A stretch of DNA of 34,406 nt from Candidatus Accumulibacter sp. UBA704 (GCA_002304785.1 DBMG01000165.1:1-34406); one strand, 5' to 3'. Positions 8,349 to 17,007 are shown, counted from the first letter of the stretch. Notes: a model not told the origin generated them from the letters alone. Program-made: numbers and translations.

Positions 8349-10163
8349 TCACCGTTCACGGAGCACATGCACCGGCACTAGGCCGCGCAATGCATTCCCC
8401 AGATACACTCGGTCGTTGCCAAACAAATCCTCGAGCACTAGCACCTGCTCGACGGCGCGACCGGAATCCAGCAAGAACCGGCGCAGAACCCCAGGCAACA
8501 GGCCGCATTCCTCAGGCGGAGTAATCAACACGCCATCGCGCTCGACAAACACATTGCTGCGCGCGCCTTCACAGACCTCTCCACGGGAGTTGAGAAAGAT
8601 CGCATCGAACACGTCAACGCGGTTGGCAAGCACTCGCAATGCCTGATCATAGCGGCTGCGCGATGTTGTTTTGTGCCGCAGCAGATAGTCATCAGGGTCG
8701 AGGACATCATCGGAAATGATCGCCGATTTGACCGAGGATTCGCCCGCCAGTTCTACCGAGGATATCGACCATACCCCCCCATGCGACAACGTCAGGCGCA
8801 CACGATGCACGCCCTTTTTCTTCTGACCGGCAAGCGCCAGCAGCGCATCCCGAATTTCGGCCGGACACCGAAACCCCAGGCTTTTCGCCGACGCTCCCAG
8901 CCTCTTCAGGTGCAAATGAAGCAGCGGATAACACCCCTGCTCCAGCCGCAGCGTTTCGATCAACTCGAACCCCGGATCCAGCCCCGTCAGGAAACGGGCC
9001 TTCAACAAGCATTCCGCATACTCGCGCTCAGGCTGTGCATCAATCACGATACCGCTGCCCACGCCGAGCCGGCCATGTCCTTTCCCGTCAATTTCAAGGG
9101 TGCGAATAGCCACATTAAAACGACAATCACCGCCCGGCGCCAGCCATCCGACTGCCCCGGTATACAGTTCACGGGGCACGGCTTCGAGTTCGGCGATGCA
9201 CTGCATGGCGCGAATTTTCGGCGCACCGGTGATCGACCCGCACGGGAACAGCGCGCGAAAAATCTCCCCTAGGCGCGCATCCGGCAACTCCGCCGAAACG
9301 GTCGACACGACCTGCCACAGGGTTGGATAAGCCTCTGCCACGCATAGCGAGTCGACCCGCACGGTTCCCGCTCTCGCCAAGCGCCCAAGATCGTTGCGCA
9401 AAAGGTCGACAATCATGATGTTCTCGGCACGCTCCTTGGCCGAGGACAACAGCGCCTGCCTATTTCGCAAATCCTCCTCGGGACTGGAGCCCCGCGGGGC
9501 CGTACCCTTCATCGGCCGCGTAACCACCCGCCCGGAAGTGCGCTCGAAGAACAACTCCGGCGAGAAGGAGAGCACTGTCTCACCCGGCGCGACGATGCAC
9601 GCCCCGTAACGAACAGGCTGGCGCCGGCGCAACGCCGCATACAGCGCCACGGGGTGCCCGAAATAGCGAAAAGACATGGGAAATGTCAGGTTGATCTGGT
9701 AACAATCGCCATCGGCAATCCAGCGCCTGACCCGATCGACTTTCCCCGCATAGTCGCGCGGATTTAGTGCGGGACTGACTTCCGCAACTCCGGCGACGCG
9801 CAGATGTTCCGCCAGACTCGACAGATACCCGGTCAGGAATGCCTCTACCTCGCCGTGGTCAAGCCTTTGTGCCCGATCAAATATCCACCCGCGAAGCAAG
9901 GAGCGCTTACTCTCGAGACGCGGCGCCCGGGCCTCGAAGCACGCACCAAGTTCATAGTCGCACGCCAGCGCAATCCATTGCCCTTTACCCGAAGCGCCTT
10001 CAATTGCCGAGAAAACGCCGGCGAGTTCATCGACGTCGCATGCGCCGGCATCAAGAGACACCGATCGGCAGTATCCAGAAAACAGCAATCCGCCGCCGTC
10101 ATCGCTGTCAAAAAATGCGAACCGCTCGGATGGGTTAACCTCCTGCGTCATCAGACGATTCAC
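8349..10163 (-). CDS. pabBC: Fused aminodeoxychorismate synthase component I / aminodeoxychorismate lyase
   Basis: The protein covers two steps of p-aminobenzoate synthesis for folate: amination of chorismate to aminodeoxychorismate (PabB, ammonia from a separate PabA) and its cleavage to PABA and pyruvate (PabC, using PLP). Of 604 residues, about 15-395 form the chorismate-binding domain with DGDCYQINLTFP, RPMKGTAPRG (216-225, Lys219), ENIMIVDLLRNDLGR, FPCGSITGAPKIRAM and VGSGIVIDA. Residues about 397-604 form a fold-type IV aminotransferase-like lyase with PLP lysine Lys498 (LLRHKTTSRSRYD), FLNSRGEVCEGARSNVFV and GLLPGVLRRF. The start is uncertain: GTG at 10163 or ATG at 10151, neither with a well-spaced ribosome site. 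The gene closely follows the TusA-like gene (14 nt from GTG), so co-transcription is likely. Such fusions are common in this group. Confidence 0.93.
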   Translation of the reverse strand: MNRLMTQEVNPSERFAFFDSDDGGGLLFSGYCRSVSLDAGACDVDELAGVFSAIEGASGKGQWIALACDYELGACFEARAPRLESKRSLLRGWIFDRAQRLDHGEVEAFLTGYLSSLAEHLRVAGVAEVSPALNPRDYAGKVDRVRRWIADGDCYQINLTFPMSFRYFGHPVALYAALRRRQPVRYGACIVAPGETVLSFSPELFFERTSGRVVTRPMKGTAPRGSSPEEDLRNRQALLSSAKERAENIMIVDLLRNDLGRLARAGTVRVDSLCVAEAYPTLWQVVSTVSAELPDARLGEIFRALFPCGSITGAPKIRAMQCIAELEAVPRELYTGAVGWLAPGGDCRFNVAIRTLEIDGKGHGRLGVGSGIVIDAQPEREYAECLLKARFLTGLDPGFELIETLRLEQGCYPLLHLHLKRLGASAKSLGFRCPAEIRDALLALAGQKKKGVHRVRLTLSHGGVWSISSVELAGESSVKSAIISDDVLDPDDYLLRHKTTSRSRYDQALRVLANRVDVFDAIFLNSRGEVCEGARSNVFVERDGVLITPPEECGLLPGVLRRFLLDSGRAVEQVLVLEDLFGNDRVYLGNALRGLVPVHVLRER

Positions 10164-10177
10164 GCCCCGGATCGCGG

Positions 10178-10405
10178 TTATTTGCGCTTGAACAGGAACT
10201 CGAAGACTTGATCAAGTTCGACGGTCGACAACAGTTCGTTCCCAGTCTGTTTGGCAAAAGCCTGAAAATCCTTGACGGCATGGGCGTCAGTAGCGAGGAC
10301 TCGCAACACCTGACCCGAGACCATTTCTGACAGCGCCTTCTTGGTGCGCAAAATCGGCAGGGGACAATTGAGCCCCTTCACATCCAGTTCTCGATCAATC
10401 TGCAT
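10178..10405 (-). CDS. TusA/SirA-family sulfurtransferase-like protein
   Basis: This 75-aa protein has the TusA fold signature: a beta strand, then GLNCPLPILRTKKAL (about residues 11-25) with the conserved CPxP motif, whose Cys carries persulfide in characterised members. The C-terminal strand (LDQVFEFLFKRK) is typical. Family members pass sulfur for tRNA thiolation, molybdenum cofactor or dissimilatory sulfur pathways, and paralogues are common, so I do not assign the symbol tusA. It lies between the bepA-like gene (33 nt upstream) and pabBC (14 nt downstream) on the same strand. That suggests one transcript without revealing a functional link. Confidence 0.9.
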   Translation of the reverse strand: MQIDRELDVKGLNCPLPILRTKKALSEMVSGQVLRVLATDAHAVKDFQAFAKQTGNELLSTVELDQVFEFLFKRK

Positions 10406-10438
10406 GGTTTTAGTCCAACTCGTCAGGAGCGCGACATT

Positions 10439-11917
10439 CTAACCGCCGTCCCGCTTTCTCTTGTCTTCTTCCATTTGCAGCTTACGCAATTCGCGCAGAC
10501 GAGCATCGACCGCCGACTGCTCGTAGAAATTCCCGTCAGTATCCTTCTGCGCAAACTGGAGTTGCTCTATCGCTTGCCCAAGTTGCCCTTGAAAGAAATA
10601 GTACTCGGCTTGCGCACGGTGTTGCTGCAAACGCTTGCCGGTTGCCGCAAAGGTCTTGGCCTGCAAGCCATGCAATCGAAAATCCGATGAATCCCGTTGC
10701 AATTGTGCTTCCAGAAAACTCAGGGCCTGGGGGTACGCTCCCGCAGCATAGAGAGATTCGGCGTAGCCATACACGAGCGATTTGGCCTGAGGGAAACGTT
10801 GCAGCGCCTTGCGATATATACCGTGCGCAGCAACCATGTCGCCGGATGCAGCGCTGATTTCAGCCGCGAGCCCGGCCAGAATAGATGAAGACTCTGTGAG
10901 AGGAAGCAGGTTCTCGCTGGCACGGCGAGCGCCCTCGACATCCCGGGCGCGCATCAATGCGTAAGACAAACCGTACTGAACCGCCGCTTGGGAAACATAC
11001 TTCTTTTCCAGCAACAGTTTTTCGAATTCGGCCACGGCTTCCTTCGGCGTTCCCGACTGCGCCTTCAACTTCGCCCTCACCAGATGAAAATCCAGGCCGC
11101 TGACGACCTGACGGTAAGGCGAATCCTGCGCCCGGTTCTGCATATCTGAGAGCCGCTCCACGGTGAGAGGATGAGAACGCAAATAGACCGGCGCATTGTT
11201 TTCATAAAGACGCCCAGCCTTCTGCAGCCTTTCAAAAAAATCCCCCATCCCGCGCACATCAAAACCGGCTCTTTCCAAGGACAGATACCCCATGCGATCG
11301 GCCTCGCGCTCAAAGTCCCGGGAATAGGCCAACTGTGACTGAATCATTCCGGCCTGGACCGAGGTCATTGCACCGGCAGCCACAGAAGTGTTGGAACGCG
11401 CCGCCAGGATCCCGACGGCCATGGCAATCAAACCGGGAATGGTGTTCTGCTTTTCCTTGGCGATCTGCCTCGCCAGGTGGTTCTGCGTCACATGGGCGAC
11501 TTCATGGGCCATGACGCCGGCCAGTTCCGATTCGCTCTGGGCCGTCAGGATCGTTCCGGTATTTATCCCGATGAATCCGCCGAACATGGCGAATGCGTTG
11601 ACGGTATTGTCGCGAATCGCGAAGAAATGGAACTCCCCGGTCGGATTGTCGCTAGCCTCGACGAGGCGGCGACCAATGCGGGCCAAGTAGTCGTTGATTT
11701 CCGGATCATCCACATAGCTTGGTTCGCGCAGCCGGATCTGGTTCATGATGCTTTCACCGATCCTGCGTTCAAGTTGTGGCGACAATTCGGCGCGCGAAGA
11801 CTCCCCCAGATCGGGCAGATCGCTGCCATAAACGAATCCGCTCGCGAGGAATGTGACTACTACGGCGAGCAATGCAGCGCGAAATCTTGCCTGCACCGAA
11901 GAGACCAGGAGATTCAT
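10439..11917 (-). CDS. BepA/YfgC-like periplasmic M48 metalloprotease with TPR repeats
   Basis: The 492-aa protein begins with a signal peptide (about 1-31: a hydrophobic ALLAVVVTFLASGF, then YGSD). The M48 zinc protease domain has AHEVAHVTQNH (HExxH at 138-142) and the third ligand in FEREADRMG (Glu205). DNTVNAFAMFGGFIGINTG is the conserved substrate-edge segment. From about residue 285 onward, alpha-helical TPR-type repeats continue to a charged tail (KLQMEEDKRKRDGG). This domain order matches E. coli BepA, which checks outer-membrane protein assembly by the BAM complex and LptD maturation. No clear ribosome site precedes the ATG, and the terminator of the cold-shock gene lies upstream, so it likely has its own promoter in 11918-12011. 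Confidence 0.92.
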   Translation of the reverse strand: MNLLVSSVQARFRAALLAVVVTFLASGFVYGSDLPDLGESSRAELSPQLERRIGESIMNQIRLREPSYVDDPEINDYLARIGRRLVEASDNPTGEFHFFAIRDNTVNAFAMFGGFIGINTGTILTAQSESELAGVMAHEVAHVTQNHLARQIAKEKQNTIPGLIAMAVGILAARSNTSVAAGAMTSVQAGMIQSQLAYSRDFEREADRMGYLSLERAGFDVRGMGDFFERLQKAGRLYENNAPVYLRSHPLTVERLSDMQNRAQDSPYRQVVSGLDFHLVRAKLKAQSGTPKEAVAEFEKLLLEKKYVSQAAVQYGLSYALMRARDVEGARRASENLLPLTESSSILAGLAAEISAASGDMVAAHGIYRKALQRFPQAKSLVYGYAESLYAAGAYPQALSFLEAQLQRDSSDFRLHGLQAKTFAATGKRLQQHRAQAEYYFFQGQLGQAIEQLQFAQKDTDGNFYEQSAVDARLRELRKLQMEEDKRKRDGG

Positions 11918-12011
11918 GACTGTCCGAAAAACACAGGAAACAAGATCCTATGATATCGGACACGGAGCAATCAGGGTGTTACGGTTTGTTTCCCCGATCA
12001 AAGGCCATAAA

Positions 12012-12038
12012 AAAAAACCCGCCAACGGCGGGTTTTTT
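12012..12038 (-). terminator. Rho-independent terminator of the cold-shock gene
   Basis: CCCGCC (12018-12023) and GGCGGG (12027-12032) pair across a 3-nt loop and are flanked by A6 and T6 arms. The minus-strand RNA has a GC stem directly followed by a U-run, 18 nt after the csp stop codon. The symmetry means it could also work on the plus strand. Confidence 0.92.
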
Positions 12039-12055
12039 CAGCGTGGTCGAAATAA

Positions 12056-12259
12056 TCAAGCACGTCCAATATTCGAAGCCTGCTTACCCTTTGGACCCTG
12101 TGTTACATCGAATGTAACTTTTTCGCCCTCTTTGAGGGTCTTGAAGCCGCTCATGGTTATCGCCGAAAAATGCGCGAAGAGATCTTCGCTGCCATCGTCC
12201 GGAGTAATGAAACCGAAACCCTTGGCGTCATTGAACCACTTCACTGTACCAGTTGCCAT
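12056..12259 (-). CDS. CspA-family cold-shock protein
   Basis: This 67-aa single cold-shock domain binds single-stranded RNA and DNA and acts as an RNA chaperone. The RNA-binding motifs are clear: KGFGFI (RNP1, about residues 13-18) and DLFAHF (RNP2, about 26-31). TVKWFND, TLKEGEKVTFDV and GKQASNI complete the fold. RNP2 has DLFAHF where many homologues have VFVHF. An AAGGAAG ribosome site lies about 7 nt before the ATG. A candidate promoter at 12350-12379 gives a leader of about 84 nt and a strong terminator follows, so the gene is monocistronic. Which csp paralogue it is cannot be decided. Confidence 0.97.
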   Translation of the reverse strand: MATGTVKWFNDAKGFGFITPDDGSEDLFAHFSAITMSGFKTLKEGEKVTFDVTQGPKGKQASNIGRA

Positions 12260-12288
12260 ATTGCTACTTCCTTAAAAAAGACTAGATC

Positions 12289-12301
12289 CGGGCCAGGCCC
12301 G
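12289..12301 (-). other. Small GC hairpin in the csp leader
   Basis: CGGGCC and GGCCCG are separated by one base, folding into at least a 5-bp stem with a 3-nt loop, about 30 nt upstream of the csp start codon. Leaders of cold-shock genes are often structured and temperature-responsive. A role here is only a suggestion. Confidence 0.35.
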
Positions 12302-12349
12302 ACTTGCATGCCTGGTCATCAACTGCTTGCAGAACCAAGACATGCAGCC

Positions 12350-12379
12350 TTTGTACGCTAGTTTTATCGGATGCGTCAA
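12350..12379 (-). promoter_or_regulatory. Candidate sigma-70 promoter of the cold-shock gene
   Basis: On the minus strand TTGACG (12379-12374) is followed after 18 bp by TACAAA (12355-12350). The predicted start is near 12343, about 84 nt before the csp ATG. The -35 is strong, the -10 matches four of six consensus positions. Confidence 0.5.
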
Positions 12380-12477
12380 GCATTTTGCCGAAAGACTGCG
12401 GTAAACCGTGTGTTTTTTGCGAAAAAAGCCGCAAACGTGACGTCAAAACAATGGTTTTCGCATTCGGCAAGACTGGT

Positions 12478-12483
12478 TAGAAT
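12478..12483 (+). promoter_or_regulatory. -10-like TAGAAT immediately upstream of clpS (possible leaderless start)
   Basis: TAGAAT ends 7 nt before the clpS ATG (12490), so a normal transcription start would fall on the start codon itself. No Shine-Dalgarno sequence precedes clpS, which fits. The -35 region (about 12455-12460) is poor, so the call is tentative. Confidence 0.4.
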
Positions 12484-12489
12484 TGACTC

Positions 12490-12801
12490 ATGGCAAAACC
12501 GCATCAGCAAGAAAGCTCAGTACTGGAAGCGCAACGGAAAAAACTCGCACCTCCGCCGCTCTATACCGTATTGCTGCTCAACGACGATTTCACGCCGATG
12601 GACTTTGTGGTTGTTGTGTTGCAGAAGTTTTTTTCGAAGAACCGAGAACAAGCAACCCAAATCATGCTCAAAGTTCACATGGAGGGACGCGGTGTCTGCG
12701 GGGTTTATCCACGCGATGTGGCGGCCACCAAGGTGGAGCAGGTGTTGAGCTTTGCACGGGAAAACCAGCATCCGCTGGCGTGCATAATGGAGGAGAATTG
12801 A
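12490..12801 (+). CDS. clpS: ATP-dependent Clp protease adaptor ClpS
   Basis: ClpS is the N-recognin that delivers N-degron substrates (proteins with Phe, Leu, Trp or Tyr at the N-terminus) to ClpAP. The 103-aa protein has a flexible N-terminal tail (about 1-22), then the conserved core LYTVLLLNDDFTPMDFVV, including the substrate-pocket NDD/TPM segment. HMEGRGVCGVYPRDVA follows, and the end is HPLACIMEEN. Length and motifs are standard. Its stop codon is followed directly by the clpA ATG, so the pair is almost certainly one operon, as in most proteobacteria. There is no ribosome site upstream, and a -10-like element sits right before the ATG. Confidence 0.97.
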   Translation: MAKPHQQESSVLEAQRKKLAPPPLYTVLLLNDDFTPMDFVVVVLQKFFSKNREQATQIMLKVHMEGRGVCGVYPRDVAATKVEQVLSFARENQHPLACIMEEN

Positions 12802-15060
12802 ATGATCGCGCAAGAACTTGAAATGAGTCTGCATATGGCCTTTGTCGAAGCCCGGCAAAAGCGCCACGAGTTCATCACGGTTGAACACCTTCTGCTCGCC
12901 CTGCTGGACAACCCTTCCGCTGCCGAAACATTGCGTGCCTGCGGCGGCAACATAGAACTGCTGAGAAAGGATCTCGGTCGTTTCATCGAGGAGCACACTC
13001 CGTCCATCGAAGGCAAAGACGACATAGACACCCAGCCGACCCTCGGATTCCAGCGAGTGATCCAGCGCGCCATTCTGCATGTCCAGTCTTCCGGCAAGAA
13101 AGAGGTCAATGGCGCCAATGTGCTGGTTGCCATTTTCGGCGAAAAGGACTCTCACGCCGTGTATTACCTCCAGAAGCAGAGTATTACCCGACTGGATGTC
13201 GTCAACTTCATCTCTCACGGCATCAGCAAGGTGCCGCAGCAACCGGCGCGCAGCGAACCGGAAGCGGAAACGGAAGGCGAACAGCAACCCGCACCCGGCT
13301 CGCTTGAAAGCTACACCATCAATCTCAACGCGCTGGCGCTGCAAGGCAAGATCGACCCGCTGATTGGCCGGGCGGCCGAGCTCGAGCGGGTAATACAGAC
13401 CCTTTGCCGGCGACGCAAGAACAACCCGCTACTCGTCGGCGAGGCAGGCGTTGGCAAAACGGCGATCGCCGAGGGGCTAGCGCGGCGGATTGTGGAAAAC
13501 GATGTCCCCGAGATTCTGGCCAACGCCAAGGTGTACGCGCTCGACATGGGCGCTCTGCTGGCCGGCACCAAGTACCGCGGCGATTTCGAACAACGCCTGA
13601 AGGCAGTGATCAAGCAACTGAGCGAAAATCCGAACGCCGTCCTGTTCATCGACGAGATTCACACGCTGATCGGCGCAGGCTCGGCTTCAGGCGGAACGCT
13701 CGATGCTTCCAATCTGTTGAAGCCGGCATTGTCCAATGGCCAGCTCAAGTGCATCGGCGCGACGACCTACAACGAGTTCAGGGTGATCTTCGAGAAGGAC
13801 CATGCGCTGTCACGCCGCTTCCAGAAAATCGACGTTAACGAACCCTCGGTCAGCGACACCATCGAGATTCTCAAGGGTCTGAAATCGCGCTTCGAATCGC
13901 ACCACGGAATCAAGTATTCGGCGGCAGCGATTACCTCTGCCGTGGATCTGTCGGTACGCTTCATCACTGACCGCCACCTGCCGGACAAGGCCATCGACGT
14001 GATCGACGAAGCCGGTGCGGCGCAGCGTATCCTGCCGAAATCGAGGCAGAAGAAAGTCATCGGCAAGCAGGATATCGAGGAAATCATTGCCAAGATCGCC
14101 CGCGTTCCTTCCGCCCAGGTTTCTTCCGACGACCGCAACGCGTTGAAGAACCTCGACCGCGACCTGAAGGCCGTGGTTTTCGGCCAGGATCCGGCCATCG
14201 ACGCTTTGGCGCGCGCCATCAAGATGGCCCGCTCCGGCCTGGGCACACCGGGCAAGCCGATCGGCAGTTTCCTGTTTTCCGGCCCGACCGGCGTCGGCAA
14301 GACGGAAGTCGCCCGCCAGCTCGCCTACTGCATGGGGGTCGAGTTGCTGCGTTTCGACATGTCCGAATACCTCGAGCGCCACGCCGTTTCACGCCTGATT
14401 GGAGCTCCTCCGGGCTACGTGGGCTTTGACCAGGGCGGGCAACTCACCGAGGCCGTCACCAAGAAGCCGTATTGCGTGCTGCTGCTCGACGAGATTGAAA
14501 AAGCGCACCCGGATATCTACAACATTCTGCTCCAGGTGATGGACCACGGAACGTTGACCGACAACAACGGGCGCAAGACGGATTTCCGCAACGTGGTGAT
14601 CATCATGACGACCAACGCGGGCCAGGAAGCCATCCAGAAATCGACCATGGGATTCACTGCGACGCGTCAGGCCGGCGACGAGATGGGCGAGATCAAGCGC
14701 CTGTTCACACCCGAATTCCGCAACCGGCTGGACGCCACAATATCCTTCAAGGCCCTTGACCACGACGTCATCCTGCGCGTCGTCGACAAGTTCCTGATGC
14801 AGCTTGAAGAACAACTGCACGAGAAGAAGGTTGAGGCGATCTTTACCGACCGACTCAAGGAACACCTGGCGACCAAGGGCTTCGATCCGTTGATGGGCGC
14901 CCGCCCGATGTCAAGGCTGATCCAGGACACGATCCGCGCCGCGCTGGCCGACGAGTTGCTGTTCGGCAAGCTGGCCAACGGCGGGCATGTCACGGTCGAT
15001 CTCGACAGCGAAGGCAAGGTCCGGCTGGTATTTGCCGAGGAAGCGGAGACGGTCAGCTGA
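12802..15060 (+). CDS. clpA: ATP-dependent Clp protease ATP-binding subunit ClpA
   Basis: ClpA is the hexameric AAA+ unfoldase that feeds substrates into ClpP. The 752-aa protein has the double Clp N-domain (about 1-145), which docks ClpS, and a variable acidic linker (about 150-168). The first ATPase domain has Walker A GEAGVGKT (213-220) and Walker B LFIDEIH (281-287). The second has Walker A GPTGVGKT (494-501), Walker B LLLDEIEKAHP (560-570) and the sensor/arginine region FRNRLD (639-644). The ClpP-docking loop appears as MGF (616-618) instead of the IGL of E. coli. It starts immediately after the clpS stop, with GGAGGA about 9 nt upstream. It ends 51 nt from the convergent CobD/CbiB-family gene. 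Confidence 0.97.
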   Translation: MIAQELEMSLHMAFVEARQKRHEFITVEHLLLALLDNPSAAETLRACGGNIELLRKDLGRFIEEHTPSIEGKDDIDTQPTLGFQRVIQRAILHVQSSGKKEVNGANVLVAIFGEKDSHAVYYLQKQSITRLDVVNFISHGISKVPQQPARSEPEAETEGEQQPAPGSLESYTINLNALALQGKIDPLIGRAAELERVIQTLCRRRKNNPLLVGEAGVGKTAIAEGLARRIVENDVPEILANAKVYALDMGALLAGTKYRGDFEQRLKAVIKQLSENPNAVLFIDEIHTLIGAGSASGGTLDASNLLKPALSNGQLKCIGATTYNEFRVIFEKDHALSRRFQKIDVNEPSVSDTIEILKGLKSRFESHHGIKYSAAAITSAVDLSVRFITDRHLPDKAIDVIDEAGAAQRILPKSRQKKVIGKQDIEEIIAKIARVPSAQVSSDDRNALKNLDRDLKAVVFGQDPAIDALARAIKMARSGLGTPGKPIGSFLFSGPTGVGKTEVARQLAYCMGVELLRFDMSEYLERHAVSRLIGAPPGYVGFDQGGQLTEAVTKKPYCVLLLDEIEKAHPDIYNILLQVMDHGTLTDNNGRKTDFRNVVIIMTTNAGQEAIQKSTMGFTATRQAGDEMGEIKRLFTPEFRNRLDATISFKALDHDVILRVVDKFLMQLEEQLHEKKVEAIFTDRLKEHLATKGFDPLMGARPMSRLIQDTIRAALADELLFGKLANGGHVTVDLDSEGKVRLVFAEEAETVS

Positions 15061-15111
15061 GCGTTGCCCGCTCCATCCAATGGCCTGAAGGATACTTCTC
15101 CATAAGTATTC

Positions 15112-16050
15112 TCAAGCCCTCACGACGCTTGCCAGACCGAGCAGGAGCAACAACAGCATCCACAGCACCAACGCCCGCCAGACCAGGCCAACCGCGCTCT
15201 GCATGAAGTCCAGGTCGGCTTCGTCGCCCACACCGAGCGACCCTGTCTCTGCAAGAGATTCATTTCCCGTGCCCGACGGATCCATGTTCAATCCCAAGGC
15301 TCCGTATCCCGCAGCCAGCACAATATCCGGCCCATTCCCCAAAGGCGACTCCGACACATTCTTGGCTTTTGTTTTCCAGCGATACATCGCCGTTTCAAAG
15401 TTTCCTACGACAGCGAATCCCGCAGCCGTCATCCGCGAAGGGAACCAGTCGAGCACGCTGAATGCTTGGCGGGAAAACCGACCGAAAATGCCGGACTCAT
15501 CCGCGCCATGACGCCCCCACCTGCTCGCAAAGAATTCGGTGGCACGATACAGCATGGCCCCAGATGGCCCAGGAAACAGCATGAAGCAGACCAGCACGCC
15601 AAACACGTGCAGATGCGAAGCCTTGAGTGCTTCCTGAATGGACAGCCGGGCAATATCCGAAGACGAAAGCTCGTCTGACTGGATTCCTCGCCATTCAGCG
15701 AGAAGTTCCCTCGCATGCGGAAGATCATCCATACGCAAGGCAAGCTGGATATCGGTGAAAAAATGGCTGAACTGGCGAAACCCCATCGTCAGGTAGAGGA
15801 CAAGGACGTTCCAGGCCCAAGCCAGGGCCGGGCTGAAGGAATGCAAGGCCGCATGGGTACCGCCAGCGATGATTACCAGACTACCGACGCCGGCCAGCCA
15901 GGCGATGATGCCATGACTGTGTTCCCCAGCGTTAAGACGCTCTTCTAGGAATCGCGCGAGGTACGCGAGCGGCGTATAGACCACGGCACGATAGGGTAGC
16001 GGCCGAACCTGTTCGATCAACAGGACGGCAATCAAAGAGAGAAGAGCCAT
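15112..16050 (-). CDS. CobD/CbiB (AmpE-like) family membrane protein
   Basis: This 312-aa protein resembles the betaproteobacterial group annotated CobD/CbiB family, related to AmpE. It has an N-terminal helix (MALLSLIAVLLIEQVRPL), a second helix near 50-65, a conserved GFRQFSHFFTDIQLAL segment around 91-106, a helix near 150-168 (HVFGVLVCFMLFPGPSGAM), and a strongly hydrophobic C-terminal helix (LVLWMLLLLLLGLAS). True CbiB makes adenosylcobinamide phosphate, but no other cobalamin gene is nearby, so that function should not be assumed. It is the last of four minus-strand genes (retropepsin, small protein, NudL, this), starting 63 nt after NudL. Confidence 0.8.
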   Translation of the reverse strand: MALLSLIAVLLIEQVRPLPYRAVVYTPLAYLARFLEERLNAGEHSHGIIAWLAGVGSLVIIAGGTHAALHSFSPALAWAWNVLVLYLTMGFRQFSHFFTDIQLALRMDDLPHARELLAEWRGIQSDELSSSDIARLSIQEALKASHLHVFGVLVCFMLFPGPSGAMLYRATEFFASRWGRHGADESGIFGRFSRQAFSVLDWFPSRMTAAGFAVVGNFETAMYRWKTKAKNVSESPLGNGPDIVLAAGYGALGLNMDPSGTGNESLAETGSLGVGDEADLDFMQSAVGLVWRALVLWMLLLLLLGLASVVRA

Positions 16051-16113
16051 GGCGAGATCACTCTGGAAATGCGCTTCCCACCGTTAGGGGCGAAGGGCGC
16101 ACGATAGCACAGT

Positions 16114-16773
16114 TCAAACGGCAAGCAACCGCGCCAGGGTAACGATGATTCCTGCCGTGGCGCCCCAGATGAAATGCCGTCCATAGGGCATGGCGAAGAA
16201 ATGGCGCGTACGTCCCTGGTACTCCCGGGAATGACGCTGGTGGTTGGCTGGATTCATCAGGAACGCCAGCGGTACTTCGAATACTTCCGCGACCTCGGAC
16301 GGATCAGGCCTTAGCTCGAAAGGGGGTGTCAGGAAAGCCACTACGGGAGTAATCCGGTATCCAGTCACCGTACGGTATTCCGGCAAAAATCCGACAACCT
16401 CGACGTGCCGGGGCAACAGTCCGATTTCTTCTTTTGCCTCGCGCAGCGCCGTATGCTGCGGCGAAAGATCGTCCTCCTCGGCTCGCCCGCCGGGGAAACT
16501 GATCTGCCCGGCATGATCGCGCAGGTGCTCCGTACGCTGCGTCAGCAACACGGTCGGCCCCTGCTCGCGCAATACGATCGGAAACAGTACCGACGCCGCA
16601 ACCAGATCCTGACGCTCGACACCAGCCTCGATGACCGGGTCGGCGCTGGCCGGCCGCTGCAACAGCACCGAACGCAGCAACTCAAGATCCACGTGGCGTG
16701 GCGCGGCCAGCTGTTCCGGCAGCCCGGCGCAATCAGTTTCCTTGGACAGTATCCTCTTCCTCAATTTCGGCAT
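16114..16773 (-). CDS. NudL-type CoA pyrophosphatase (Nudix hydrolase)
   Basis: Nudix enzymes of this subfamily cleave coenzyme A to 4'-phosphopantetheine and 3',5'-ADP. The 219-aa product (from the ATG at 16773) contains the subfamily mark LLTQRTEHLRDHAGQISFPG directly before the Nudix box, which ends ALREAKEEIGL (REAKEE metal-binding core, about 111-116). The acidic residue mid-box is Asp rather than Glu, as is common in NudL-like proteins. The later FIWGATAGIIVTLARLL is typical too. The frame is open to 16890, but those residues lie in the preceding gene. Even 16773 overlaps that gene by 41 nt, so a later non-ATG start is possible. CoaBC, at the other end of the CoA pathway, is encoded 14 kb away. 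Confidence 0.88.
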   Translation of the reverse strand: MPKLRKRILSKETDCAGLPEQLAAPRHVDLELLRSVLLQRPASADPVIEAGVERQDLVAASVLFPIVLREQGPTVLLTQRTEHLRDHAGQISFPGGRAEEDDLSPQHTALREAKEEIGLLPRHVEVVGFLPEYRTVTGYRITPVVAFLTPPFELRPDPSEVAEVFEVPLAFLMNPANHQRHSREYQGRTRHFFAMPYGRHFIWGATAGIIVTLARLLAV

Positions 16774-16996
16774 GGACGGATCCAAGCGCGTCCTGAAGGG
16801 TCTCTTCCGGCAACATGTTGATCGATGTGGCGACTTGATCTGCGGCCTCCACAGCGCCCACCGGCAATCGCTTGCTGTCCAAACTGGCAATCAGCACGGC
16901 GCTCGCTCCCACGACACGCAGCAGGCTTTGCCGTTCGCCCATCAGCATTTCGAGTTCACGGCGCAACATGGCTATTTCCTGATCGCGGTGCGGCAT
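16733..16996 (-). CDS. Small hypothetical protein with N-terminal coiled coil
   Basis: The 87-aa product has a charged, probably coiled-coil N-terminus (HRDQEIAMLRRELEMLMGER, about 3-22). A small apolar segment follows (LLRVVGASAVLIASLD, about 25-40), then a helix with LPEETLQDALGSVHAEIEEE near the end. It looks like a conserved small protein of Rhodocyclaceae, but I know no function. An AGGAG ribosome site lies about 9 nt before the ATG, good evidence that it is translated. It starts 11 nt after the retropepsin gene and its last 41 nt overlap the NudL start. Confidence 0.75.
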   Translation of the reverse strand: MPHRDQEIAMLRRELEMLMGERQSLLRVVGASAVLIASLDSKRLPVGAVEAADQVATSINMLPEETLQDALGSVHAEIEEEDTVQGN

Positions 16997-17007
16997 ATAG
17001 TTTTCTC

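Noticed and set aside
15091..15110. AT-rich inverted repeat between clpA and the CobD/CbiB-family gene
   Set aside because: Only 6-7 pairs, weak A-T stem and no T-run, so not called a terminator.
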